This document shows positions 34,991 through 42,765 of a stretch of DNA of 64,000 bases, in pieces. The notes under the pieces were generated by a model. The model was given only the letters and a program-made list of their open reading frames with translations. It made no database searches and was not told the DNA's origin. Position 1 is the first letter of the stretch. Each line of letters starts with the position of its first letter. The position numbers and the translations under genes are program-made. Source of the DNA: Arthrobacter dokdonellae (lineage in GTDB: Bacteria > Actinomycetota > Actinomycetes > Actinomycetales > Micrococcaceae); NCBI RefSeq assembly GCF_003268655.1, contig NZ_CP029642.1:3348001-3412000 (forward strand). Reading direction: 5' to 3'.

Positions 34991-35986
34991 CTACGGCCTG
35001 ACCACTACGTCTTCACCCTGGGACGGTGACGGCCCTGCGGCCGTGGTAAACCCGTTGACCGTGCAGGCGTGTGGGTCCTTTTGGAGCCGGAACACGATGC
35101 GCGTTCCGGTGACGGTGATGATGCGCCGGATGAGATAGCCCGAATTGGGGATGGCCGTCGGGGTGGTGACGCCGCTGCCGGGCGCTGTGAACGTGTCCAA
35201 CTGTTCGCGCTCCATGCTGCCGTTGCCGCCAAGGTTGTCGGCGCAGTCGATAATCCTGGCCTTGCCTTCCGTGTGTTGGTCATCCGGGATCGGGAACCCC
35301 GCCATGTACCCGCTGTTGTTGCTGCGCCCAGACGGAACAGTCGCATAGGAACCGGTGTGGTTCAAGGAGGAGCTGACCTGTTCACTGTCCTGAACCGCTG
35401 CCATGTCGGCGTCATTGCCGGTTGACGACGTCAAGGTGATGGCGATGGCCATCCCCGCAACGTCGGGCCGGTCGATCGGGGTGTGCGCGGGCCCGTTGCG
35501 GACGGCCACGGGCACGGGGCCGGACGGACCGGCCGGGCCGCCGCCAAGGGCCGCCCCGATTCCCGCACCCAACGCCGCGCCGCCCAATCCGCCGATGACG
35601 GCCCCCGCCCCGCCGCCCAGCAGAAAACCTGCAATGCCGCCCACAACGGCACCTATGCCGCCGCCGATGAGGGCGGCCGTTGACCTGTCGTCGGTGGATT
35701 CCGCGTCCGTGACCGCCAGGCCGCGGCCGTCGCCGGGCCCGGACTCCGGAAGAAGCGCCATGGTGTGGCCGGCAGCCAGGCGTTGGGCTGCGGCCCCCCT
35801 GTCGGCCGCCATAGGCCGCGTGTACACCGGAATCCTGGAAAAGTCGTGCCCCCATCCGGGGTCCGCCGTGCCCGGACGGCCGTGATTCGCGGTCTGGTGT
35901 GCCGCAGGTCTGCCTGCCGGAAGTACCCGCAACGCACGGCCGGGGGCAGGCACGCGTTGAAACTGCCGCAAACTCTCCGATCCCAT
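34991..35986 (-). CDS. Candidate eCIS cargo: DFSRIPV leader plus glycine zipper
   Basis: 331 residues from the ATG at 35986. Residues 46-57 read GHDFSRIPVYTR, the short leader usually found near the start of DUF4157 eCIS proteins, yet no HExxH domain follows. Residues about 104-153 are a long glycine zipper (LIGGGIGAVVGGIAGFLLGG, AGAVIGGLGGAALGAGIGAA) able to form membrane helices. The last 170 residues are a polar beta-rich domain (GMAIAITLTSSTGND, GYLIRRIITVTGTRIVFRLQ). It heads a two-gene unit just upstream of the sheath gene in the same direction. A membrane-active toxin delivered by the particle is the simplest reading, but it is inference. Confidence 0.62.
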   Translation of the reverse strand: MGSESLRQFQRVPAPGRALRVLPAGRPAAHQTANHGRPGTADPGWGHDFSRIPVYTRPMAADRGAAAQRLAAGHTMALLPESGPGDGRGLAVTDAESTDDRSTAALIGGGIGAVVGGIAGFLLGGGAGAVIGGLGGAALGAGIGAALGGGPAGPSGPVPVAVRNGPAHTPIDRPDVAGMAIAITLTSSTGNDADMAAVQDSEQVSSSLNHTGSYATVPSGRSNNSGYMAGFPIPDDQHTEGKARIIDCADNLGGNGSMEREQLDTFTAPGSGVTTPTAIPNSGYLIRRIITVTGTRIVFRLQKDPHACTVNGFTTAAGPSPSQGEDVVVRP

Positions 35987-36140
35987 TATCGGCTCCTCGG
36001 CGTTGGCCGCGCGGCGCCCCAGAAGTGAAACCCCGCTTCGACCATCCCAGTATCTGCCCAATTCAGGAGGCCGGTCAACGGCGTGCGCGGCCATGGGGCG
36101 GCCGAAACTTTGAAGCTGCGCACGGCTGGCGGCTGACGGT

Positions 36141-36161
36141 GCGCCACTTCAAAAGTGGCGC
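36141..36161. terminator. Hairpin between hutU and the eCIS locus
   Basis: Perfect 9-bp stem GCGCCACTT / AAGTGGCGC with a three-base loop, about 100 bases past the hutU stop on the minus strand. It could end hutU transcription before the eCIS locus; there is no T-tract. Confidence 0.5.
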
Positions 36162-36176
36162 GGTGCCGGCGAGCAA

Positions 36177-36217
36177 CGGGGCGTATGAAATTTCACACGC
36201 CGTCGTCAGCCTGGCAC
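36177..36217 (+). repeat. Flanking direct repeat, right copy, with internal palindrome
   Basis: 41 bases, CGGGGCGTATGAAATTTCAC then ACGCCGTCGTCAGCCTGGCAC, matching the left copy at 9971-10010 at 36 of 41 aligned positions in the same orientation. The differences are four transitions and one extra A. The palindromic centre is GCGTATGAAATTTCACACGC-like. The copies lie about 26.2 kb apart, just outside the eCIS and TPR genes. Confidence 0.75.
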
Positions 36218-36257
36218 GCCGCCGCCGCAGAAGACCGCAGAAGACCGCAGGAAAACG

Positions 36258-37937
36258 CTACTGCTCCTGCATGGGGATGCGGACGCCACGCTCGGCGGCC
36301 ACCTCCACGGCCCGCTCGTAGCCGGCGTCGACGTGGCGGATCACGCCCATGCCGGGATCGTTGGTCAGCAGCCGGGACAGCTTCTCCGCTGCCAGCGGGG
36401 TCCCGTCGGCCACGGAGACCTGGCCGGCGTGGATGGAGCGGCCGATGCCCACGCCGCCGCCGTGGTGGATGGAAACCCAGGTGGCGCCGGAGGAGGTGTT
36501 GAGCAGGGCGTTCAGCAGCGGCCAGTCGGCGATCGCGTCGGAGCCGTCCTTCATGGCCTCGGTCTCGCGGTACGGGGAGGCCACGGAGCCGGAGTCCAGG
36601 TGGTCGCGGCCAATCACAATCGGGGCCTTCACCTTGCCGGAGGCCACCAGTTCGTTGAACAGCACGCCGGCCTTGGCGCGTTCGCCGTAGCCCAGCCAGC
36701 AGATGCGCGCGGGGAGGCCCTCGAACTCGACGTGCTCCGCCGCGGCGTCGAGCCAGCGGTGCAGGTGTGCGTTCTCGGGGAAGAGCTCCTTCAGGGCCTC
36801 GTCGGTCACGCGGATGTCCTCGGGGTCGCCGGAGAGGGCCACCCAGCGGAACGGGCCCAGGCCCTCGCAGAACAGCGGGCGGATGTAGGCCGGGACGAAG
36901 CCGGGGAACTCGAACGCCCTCGCGTAGCCGCCCTTGCGGGCCTCGTCGCGGATGGAGTTGCCGTAGTCGAACACCTCGGCGCCGGCGTCCTGGAATACCA
37001 CCATGGCCTGCACGTGGCGGGCCATGGCGTTCTGGGCCTTCTTGGTAAAGCCGTCCGGGTCCGCCTCGGCCTCGGCGGCCCACTCCTCCACGGAGTATTC
37101 GGTGGGCAGGTAGGAGAGGGGGTCGTGGGCGCTGGTCTGGTCAGTGACAATGTCCACGGTGAACTCGCCGGCCTGGTGACGGCGCAGGATCTCGGGGAAG
37201 ATCTCGGCGGCGTTGCCCACAACGCCCACGGACAGCGGGGTCTTCGCAGCTTTCGCCGACAGGACGCGCTCCAGCGCCGCATCCAGGTCCGGGGCCACCT
37301 CGTCCAGGTACCTCTTGCCCACGCGGCGCCGCAGCCGCTCCTCGGACACGTCCACGATCAGGCACGCGCCGCCGTTGAGGGTGACGGCGAGGGGCTGGGC
37401 GCCGCCCATGCCGCCGCAGCCGCCGGTCAGGGTCAGCGTCCCGGCCAGGGTGCCGCCGAAGCGCTTTTCCGCGATCGCCGCGAAGGTCTCGAAGGTGCCC
37501 TGCAGGATGCCCTGGGTGCCGATGTAGATCCAGGACCCGGCCGTCATCTGGCCGTACATCATCAGGCCCTCGGCCTCGAGCTTGCGGAATTCCGGCCAGG
37601 TGGCCCAGTCGCCCACCAGGTTGGAGTTGGCCAGCAGCACGCGCGGGGCCCAGACGTTGGTGCGGAACACGCCCACGGGCTTGCCGGACTGCACCAGGAG
37701 GGTCTCGTCGTCGTCGAGCGTCTTCAGCGTGGCCACGATCGCGTCATAGGCCTCCCAGGAGCGCGCCGCCCGGCCGGTGCCGCCGTAGACCACCAGGTCC
37801 TCGGGGCGCTCGGCCACCTCGGGGTCCAGGTTGTTCATGAGCATGCGCAGGGGCGCCTCGGTCTGCCACGACTTGGCGGAAAGGTCGGTGCCGCGGGCGG
37901 CCCGGATGGTGCGGGAGGGGTCATGCATCGTTGCCAT
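36258..37937 (-). CDS. hutU: Urocanate hydratase
   Basis: 559 residues from the ATG at 37937 ([13 protein letters not shown]), preceded by AAGGAAA; the longer frame upstream is not protein-like. Urocanase landmarks: [55 protein letters not shown], the NAD-binding [19 protein letters not shown] near residue 180, and [13 protein letters not shown]. It converts urocanate to imidazolone propionate in histidine breakdown, in the cytoplasm. The other hut genes are not in the window. A near copy of the palindromic operator found at 42.66 and 50.65 kb lies about 100 bases upstream. Confidence 0.96.
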   Translation of the reverse strand: MATMHDPSRTIRAARGTDLSAKSWQTEAPLRMLMNNLDPEVAERPEDLVVYGGTGRAARSWEAYDAIVATLKTLDDDETLLVQSGKPVGVFRTNVWAPRVLLANSNLVGDWATWPEFRKLEAEGLMMYGQMTAGSWIYIGTQGILQGTFETFAAIAEKRFGGTLAGTLTLTGGCGGMGGAQPLAVTLNGGACLIVDVSEERLRRRVGKRYLDEVAPDLDAALERVLSAKAAKTPLSVGVVGNAAEIFPEILRRHQAGEFTVDIVTDQTSAHDPLSYLPTEYSVEEWAAEAEADPDGFTKKAQNAMARHVQAMVVFQDAGAEVFDYGNSIRDEARKGGYARAFEFPGFVPAYIRPLFCEGLGPFRWVALSGDPEDIRVTDEALKELFPENAHLHRWLDAAAEHVEFEGLPARICWLGYGERAKAGVLFNELVASGKVKAPIVIGRDHLDSGSVASPYRETEAMKDGSDAIADWPLLNALLNTSSGATWVSIHHGGGVGIGRSIHAGQVSVADGTPLAAEKLSRLLTNDPGMGVIRHVDAGYERAVEVAAERGVRIPMQEQ

Positions 37938-38039
37938 GATGGTTTCCTTAGATGTTGGTCCGAAAAGTCCGGCGGGATTTCCCTTACTTCCATCCAACCC
38001 CCGCGGGCGCCGCAATCCTAGGCGTGCGGCAACCGTGGT

Positions 38040-38055
38040 GTCTGTGATCCAAGAC
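38040..38055. promoter_or_regulatory. Imperfect operator upstream of hutU
   Basis: GTCTGTGATCCAAGAC, 14 of 16 identical to the perfect palindrome GTCTGTGATCACAGAC at 42657 and 50648. It lies about 100 bases before the hutU start, the same spacing as at the other two sites. Confidence 0.5.
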
Positions 38056-38121
38056 AATGCGGCCGCCGTGGACGCACGACGCCGGGACCCCCGCCCTGGG
38101 CGGCCGGCCCACCCCGGCGGC

Positions 38122-38553
38122 TCACCCCTCCGTCGGGGACAGCAGAGCCACTCGTGGGAAGTAGGTGCGGTATCGGCGCGCGTCTCGGGTGAGCAGTCGG
38201 TAACCAGCCACCGCCGCGTGGGCACCAATGTAGAAGTCCGGCAGCGGCGATGACTTCGTGCCGCCGCGGCGACGATAGCTCAGGAAGGCCTTGCCGGCGA
38301 GGAAACCCGCCGGATACGGAAGTGGCTCGCGCCGAAACGCCGTCGTCGGCAGCACGTCATCCAGATCCTCGATCCGGTCGAAGCCGACGGACACCTCAGC
38401 ATAGACGAGGGGATTCAGGACGGCCACGCCCTCATCCAGGACACGCCCAAGGGCCCGGCTGGACCACCGCGACCACACTGGATCGTCGGTGGCTATGTCG
38501 AGAAGCACGTTGGAGTCGACCAGCGTGACCCGCGGCCCGCCGTCACTCGCCAC
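38122..38553 (-). CDS. vapC: PIN-domain toxin, VapC family
   Basis: 143 residues. PIN-domain features: [15 protein letters not shown] with the first acidic residue, [13 protein letters not shown] with the second (Glu), and the C-terminal [31 protein letters not shown] with the remaining acidic residues. VapC proteins are Mg-dependent RNases held inactive by a VapB partner. It overlaps vapB by 11 bases, in the usual antitoxin-first order. Confidence 0.88.
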   Translation of the reverse strand: MASDGGPRVTLVDSNVLLDIATDDPVWSRWSSRALGRVLDEGVAVLNPLVYAEVSVGFDRIEDLDDVLPTTAFRREPLPYPAGFLAGKAFLSYRRRGGTKSSPLPDFYIGAHAAVAGYRLLTRDARRYRTYFPRVALLSPTEG

Positions 38554-38770
38554 GCAGCAACTTCATCAGCTCGTCGGTTGTCTGCGTCGTCGTTGCCCGG
38601 CCGCGCAACCGGTTGACCAAGCGTTCACCTCTGCTCTGGCCGGGCGTTGAATGCACGATGCGTAGCGTGCAGCCGTCCTCGACGACGTCGACCTCGTCGC
38701 CCTCGTCAAATCCATGCCGGTGCCGCAACTCGGCCGGGATGGTCACCTGGCCCTTGCTGTTGAGCTTCAC
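38543..38770 (-). CDS. vapB: AbrB/SpoVT-type antitoxin, VapB family
   Basis: 75 residues. The first 45 are a swapped-hairpin AbrB domain (MKLNSKGQVTIPAELRHRHG, FDEGDEVDVVEDG); the C-terminal tail ([12 protein letters not shown]) should bind VapC. It binds the toxin and represses its own promoter. The promoter lies within 38771-38985, which also holds two 16-bp near-repeats at 38910-38925 and 38928-38943. Confidence 0.88.
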   Translation of the reverse strand: MKLNSKGQVTIPAELRHRHGFDEGDEVDVVEDGCTLRIVHSTPGQSRGERLVNRLRGRATTTQTTDELMKLLRGE

Positions 38771-38985
38771 CTGCGCCTCCTGACACGTTGCTGACGTAAT
38801 ACATGATACGCCGACGGAGCGCCGATCAGGTAGCAGACAAGGGCGGACCCGGCAGTGGGCGCGAACCGGTTGTCCGTGCTCGGGACGCCTGAATAGGCAC
38901 CTGAATATACGTGTAAGTCATGAATATCGTGTAAGTCGTGAATGTGTCTGTCCCATGCTCCGCGGTTGCCGATTCCATGCACCAG

Positions 38986-39228
38986 CATGGCCGCCGCCCA
39001 CCCGGGCGAGGCGGCCGCCATCGGACCTTTACGTGAACGACGCGTTCCCCGTGATCGCCCGCCCGGCGACCAGGTGTTGATCTCACAGGTGCGTTGTGTC
39101 CCGGACGATGTTGGATTGCGCCACCTTATTGAACTGGGGCACGAAGACGTCACTCAGGAAAATGTCGGCATTCTGAACCGCGTGCAGGGCGATCCGGTTT
39201 TCAATCAGCGTCGCGGTGAACCCGGCCG
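38986..39228 (-). pseudogene. Decayed duplicate of the acyl-CoA dehydrogenase 3' end
   Basis: Two blocks match the intact gene at 41371-42552 and its terminator. About 38986-39086 matches 41331-41430 (GGCCGCCGCCCACCCGGGCG and on through TTTACGTGAACG and the last codons). About 39094-39228 matches 41823-41953 (for example CAGGGCGATCCGGTTTTCAA, identical in both). Roughly 390 bases in between are missing and many substitutions and small indels are present, so this is a dead remnant in the same orientation as the intact gene, separated from it by the RloAB cassette. Confidence 0.85.
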
Positions 39229-39869
39229 CCCCCGGCTGCTTTCACCTTTGCATCGATGAGCGTTACGAGTTCATCAAATGATGAAGAGGGGTTGTCATGG
39301 GGGAACTTGGTGCCATCACCAAGATGTTTCTTGCGCAGCGACTGCGCCCTGCGTATTGCGTCCCTTCTGGCCGCCATGTATGTGGCGCCGTCAAGGTGTT
39401 TCCCGTCAGAACCATCCAGTCCCTTTCGAAGCCGGATGGCCTCGTCCGTGGAAAGGTGAGCCGTCTGGTCCCGATAGTGGAGGATCAACCACAGCTCAAA
39501 GCACGGATTGCTTATCGCCAAGGACACGTCGTTGTCGCGTGCCATGTTTGTGGCACGGTCAAGATATGGATGAGGCTTTGGGTGCTCGACGTCGAAAACA
39601 CACCAGTAGAAGTCAATGTCCAAATCAACCCGGTGCTTTGCGGCACATGCCGACTCAACGAGATGCATGGGAGTCGCGCCAACCTCTTCGATCGCGATAT
39701 CCACCGCAATCGTTTCCGCAAATTCCGGGAGGCGTTTTAGGGCGTCGATGTATTCCGGTTCAGTTGACTCACCTTCTGAGTAGATTCGAAAGGTGATGCG
39801 AACAGGCTTAGTTTCCGTAGTGCGTCTGAGCCTTTTGCCTCTCTGGTTGGCCCGGCCTTTGGCTGTCAT
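39201..39869 (-). CDS. RloB-like protein of a two-gene defence cassette
   Basis: 222 residues. The start FRIYSEGESTEPEYIDALKR (a Toprim-like acidic strand with ExxTEPxYf), the middle FYWCVFDVEHPKPHPYLDRA and SLAISNPCFELWLILHYRD are the signature of RloB/AbiL-ii proteins, which work with an RloA-type ATPase in abortive-infection phage defence, probably as the effector nuclease. It overlaps the ATPase gene by four bases (ATGA). Its last nine or ten codons and its stop (39201-39203) lie inside the dehydrogenase remnant, so the native C-terminus was probably altered at insertion. Visibly lower GC than the neighbours. Confidence 0.82.
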   Translation of the reverse strand: MTAKGRANQRGKRLRRTTETKPVRITFRIYSEGESTEPEYIDALKRLPEFAETIAVDIAIEEVGATPMHLVESACAAKHRVDLDIDFYWCVFDVEHPKPHPYLDRATNMARDNDVSLAISNPCFELWLILHYRDQTAHLSTDEAIRLRKGLDGSDGKHLDGATYMAARRDAIRRAQSLRKKHLGDGTKFPHDNPSSSFDELVTLIDAKVKAAGGGRVHRDAD

Positions 39870-41143
39870 CCTATGAGCCCCAGGTCGCGCAACACCCCGG
39901 GACGGGACACATCAGGAAGCGCTCCGAACCGTCCGCTCAGGTAGCCGCTTTCAAGATTTGCGGAACGTCTCACCCGCTCCCCTGCAAAATCAGAGAGCGC
40001 TGCAAATCTGGTGGAACCATTCGGGTTCTTTTCCGTAAGCCACACCTCGTCGCGATTTAGGTGATTGAGCAAGTTGGCGTCGTGGGACGTAAAAACGAGC
40101 TGCGCTCCATAAGGATTGGAGTTTTGCGCCTCAAATAGCTTGATCAATTGTGCCGTCAGCGTAGGGTGCAACCCTGCTTCTAGCTCATCGAAAATGACAA
40201 GGGCCCCGGTGCGAAGCGAGTTCAGTACAGGCCCAATAAGCTCGAACCAAGTCCGCGTTCCTGCAGACTCGTCCAGGTAGTCAAAGGATAAGCGCTCACT
40301 GTTCATCAAGTGAACAAGTCGAGGGGAGCGTCGAATGGCCGGCTCCCCGCTGCGAGAATGGATGGTGGTCTCCTCAATCTCCACATCCGCCACGCCGAGG
40401 TCGGCAAGCTGGAGGAGGGAAATTGCCTGTTGCCTCGTGGACTGCAATTCAGGCTCCGCCCCCAGCTCCCCCTCACCAAACAGGTTGAGCTCCTCATCCT
40501 GCGGTCGGTCAAAGACCCGCAGCGTCGAAACTACGGTTCCACCCAGGGGGCGCATACCGCGGTTCAGCGGCTGCCCCAGCGTGCTGAGGCGTAGAAGCTC
40601 CCGCGCAAACGACGACGTGTCTGGCTCATCGAACCTGCGCATGATGGACAGTGCCAGAGATCGGTCCGTCAGCAGAGACCTGGTGCCGGAAAGCTCCCCC
40701 AGGCCCCGCTGAAGAACCAGCTCGTTTAGGTTGCGCTCGAAGATCCGCCGGCGCCGCCCCTCCGGGTAGTGGAAAAGCGCCTCATAGCTGACGCGCTCTC
40801 GCCCGACGTCAAGCAGGTATTCAAAGCGAACGCCCTGCACTTCCATTTCAAGGACAAATGAGGAATCGCGGTGTTTCGCGTCCCCAAAAGCGAACGGCTC
40901 GACCGGGATTTCATCGTCCCAGCGGCGGAGGGAATCGCGGACCGCTATCCGGAGCCACGCAAGTGCCGCCAACACGTTTGACTTCCCCGAAGCGTTCGGG
41001 CCGAAAATCCCGGCAACAGGTACCAGCGACGCCCCGATCCTGGGATGGTCCCGAGCCTCACGCCGGTCGTCAATTGCAACCATTGACAGCTCCGCGGGTT
41101 CTAGTATCGAGCGAAAGTTCTCCACTTCAAATCGGATAAGCAC
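39866..41143 (-). CDS. RloA-like AAA15-family ATPase of a two-gene defence cassette
   Basis: About 425 residues from the GTG at 41143, chosen because GAGGTGG lies just before it and the protein then starts LIRFEVENFRSI as in the family; an ATG at 41155 is the alternative. Walker A GIFGPNASGKSN is near residue 50. The Walker B region ALVIFDELEAGLHPTLTAQL and the H-loop QLVFTSHDANLLNHL follow, with a long helical insert between, as in SMC/ABC-like AAA15 (RloA, AbiL-i) proteins. It is the sensor/regulator half of the pair and is co-translated with the RloB-like gene. Confidence 0.82.
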   Translation of the reverse strand: MLIRFEVENFRSILEPAELSMVAIDDRREARDHPRIGASLVPVAGIFGPNASGKSNVLAALAWLRIAVRDSLRRWDDEIPVEPFAFGDAKHRDSSFVLEMEVQGVRFEYLLDVGRERVSYEALFHYPEGRRRRIFERNLNELVLQRGLGELSGTRSLLTDRSLALSIMRRFDEPDTSSFARELLRLSTLGQPLNRGMRPLGGTVVSTLRVFDRPQDEELNLFGEGELGAEPELQSTRQQAISLLQLADLGVADVEIEETTIHSRSGEPAIRRSPRLVHLMNSERLSFDYLDESAGTRTWFELIGPVLNSLRTGALVIFDELEAGLHPTLTAQLIKLFEAQNSNPYGAQLVFTSHDANLLNHLNRDEVWLTEKNPNGSTRFAALSDFAGERVRRSANLESGYLSGRFGALPDVSRPGVLRDLGLIG

Positions 41144-41330
41144 GAGCCACCTCATTGCGGATAGATAAGTGATTTCGTCTACATCGTACCAAAACACCAA
41201 TCTAAGTGCGCCAATGATGCAGATCAAAAACACGCTAGGAAAGCTGAGACCTGCCTTCCAAGGCCGTCCCCCAATTCAGGACGGGTGCAGCGGCGGAGGC
41301 TCGATGCCACTGACCGCCGCCCGCCCACTT

Positions 41331-41358
41331 GGCCGCCGCCCACCCGGGCGAGGCGGCC
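41331..41358 (-). terminator. Hairpin after the acyl-CoA dehydrogenase gene
   Basis: GGCCGCC / GGCGGCC outer stem (7 bp) with an inner GCCC / GGGC stem, 13 bases after the stop. The same hairpin is conserved in the remnant at 38986-39013, marking the outer boundary of the duplication. Confidence 0.6.
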
Positions 41359-41370
41359 GCCGTCGAACTT

Positions 41371-42552
41371 TTACGTGAACGCAGCGATCCCCGTGATGGC
41401 GCGCCCGGCCACCAGCGTGTTGATCTCGTAGGTGCCCTCGTAGGTGTAGATGGCCTCGGCGTCGCAGAAGATCTTGGCCATCTCGTAGTCCACGGAGATG
41501 CCGTTGCCGCCCAGGATCCCCCGCCCCAGCGCCACGGTCTCGCGCATGCACTTGGTCACGAACGCCTTGGCCAGGGCGGAGTGCTCGTTGCGGGTGGTCC
41601 CGTCGTCCTCCATCTGGGCCAGCCGGACCATCATGCCCATCGACGCCTGGGCGTTGGAGAGCATGGTGACGAGCTGCTCCTGGATGAGCTGGAAGCTGGC
41701 GATCGGCTTGCCGAACTGGTGGCGCTCCACGGCGTACTTGCGGGCCACGTCAAAGGCGGCCAGCTGCATGCCCACGGCCTGCCAGCCCACCGTGGCGCGG
41801 GTGGTCTTGAGGACCTTGTTGGTGTCGCGGAAGCTGTTGGCTCCCGCCAGCTTGTTGAAGTGGGGCACGACGACGTCCGTCAGGACAATGTCGGCGTTCT
41901 GGACCGCGCGCAGGGCGATCCGGTTTTCAATGAGGGTCGCCTTGAAGCCGGGCGTGGAAGTATCCACGAGGAAGCCCTTGACCTGTCCGTCCGCCACGTC
42001 CTTGGCCCAGACAATGACGTAGTCGGAGAACGTCGAGTTGCCGATCCACCGCTTCTCGCCGTTGAGGATCCAGGAGTCCCCGTCCCGCACGGCCGTGGTC
42101 TGCGTGCCGCCGGCCACGTCGGAGCCGGCCAGCGGCTCGGTGATGGCAAACACGCCGGTCTTCTTCAAGGAGTAAATGTCCGGCAGCCACGCGGCCTTCT
42201 GCTCCTCCGAGGCCAGCAGCTCGATGGAGCCGGTGAACAGGCCGTCGTGGCCGCTGAAGAAGGTGCCGAAGGAGGCGTCCACGCGGTGGATCGCGGCCGT
42301 GACCATGCCGGCCAGGAGGTGCGAATGGCCCTGCCGGCGCACGGGACTGATCATGTCCAGCTCCGCCACGCCAGGGATCAGGTGGACGGGGAATTCGCTG
42401 CGGCCCCAGTATTCGCGGGAGATGGGGCGCACGTGGGCCTCCATCCAGTCGCGGATCTCGTTCAGCCGGGCCAGCTCGTTGGCTGGCAGCAGGCTTTCAA
42501 AAAAGAAGAAGTCGCCGTCAACGTACGGCAGGGCGGCGGCGGAGTCGCTCAT
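41371..42552 (-). CDS. Acyl-CoA dehydrogenase, glutaryl-CoA dehydrogenase-like
   Basis: 393 residues from the ATG at 42552 with a GGAGGAAA ribosome binding site. FAD/acyl-CoA features: ITEPLAGSDVAGGTQTTAVR, WILNGEKRWIGNSTFSDYVI, VERHQFGKPIASFQLIQEQL, GRGILGGNGISVDYEMAK and, near the end, YTYEGTYEINTLVAGRAITG with the catalytic-base Glu. The GRAITGI ending is typical of glutaryl-CoA dehydrogenases. However, the RVDSGYRS segment that holds the arginine binding the glutaryl carboxylate reads RVDASFGTFF here, so glutaryl-CoA is not a safe substrate call. Divergent from the permease, with a 16-bp palindrome between. Confidence 0.82.
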   Translation of the reverse strand: MSDSAAALPYVDGDFFFFESLLPANELARLNEIRDWMEAHVRPISREYWGRSEFPVHLIPGVAELDMISPVRRQGHSHLLAGMVTAAIHRVDASFGTFFSGHDGLFTGSIELLASEEQKAAWLPDIYSLKKTGVFAITEPLAGSDVAGGTQTTAVRDGDSWILNGEKRWIGNSTFSDYVIVWAKDVADGQVKGFLVDTSTPGFKATLIENRIALRAVQNADIVLTDVVVPHFNKLAGANSFRDTNKVLKTTRATVGWQAVGMQLAAFDVARKYAVERHQFGKPIASFQLIQEQLVTMLSNAQASMGMMVRLAQMEDDGTTRNEHSALAKAFVTKCMRETVALGRGILGGNGISVDYEMAKIFCDAEAIYTYEGTYEINTLVAGRAITGIAAFT

Positions 42553-42656
42553 GAGAAATTTCCTCCGATGGAAAGGGATCAGTGGGAAGGGGGTGTCCCT
42601 CGAACATAGCCGCAGCCCGCACCGGGATTGGGCCAGATCACAGAGAATGCCGCTTT

Positions 42657-42672
42657 GTCTGTGATCACAGAC
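42657..42672. promoter_or_regulatory. 16-bp palindromic operator, dehydrogenase/permease promoter
   Basis: Perfect palindrome GTCTGTGATCACAGAC, identical to 50648-50663. It is about 104 bases from the dehydrogenase start and 93 from the permease start. A half-site GATCACAGA lies nearby at 42636-42644. The IclR regulator at 49.8 kb is the candidate binder. Confidence 0.6.
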
Positions 42673-42765
42673 CGGATTCGTGAACCGCGTCACGGGGGGA
42701 AGCACCATCCATGCTCAGATGGGTAACCGAAGCAGGGCACCGCGAGATCCCATCGGAGGAACCAC

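Noticed and set aside
9971..36217. A prophage or T6SS in place of an eCIS
   Set aside because: There are no capsid, portal, terminase, integrase or lysis genes, and no TssJLM membrane complex. The ATPase is Afp15-like and not ClpV.
36258..37937. A complete histidine-utilisation operon
   Set aside because: Only hutU is present in the window; hutH, hutI and hutG are not, and the neighbours are unrelated.
38767..39153. Small minus-strand open frame between vapB and rloB
   Set aside because: It crosses the decayed dehydrogenase remnant in a frame with no similarity to a protein and no ribosome binding site.
42657..42672. CRP-type site at the TGTGATCACA core
   Set aside because: CRP sites need TGTGA-N6-TCACA; here the half-sites abut without the spacer, and the site sits beside an iclR gene.
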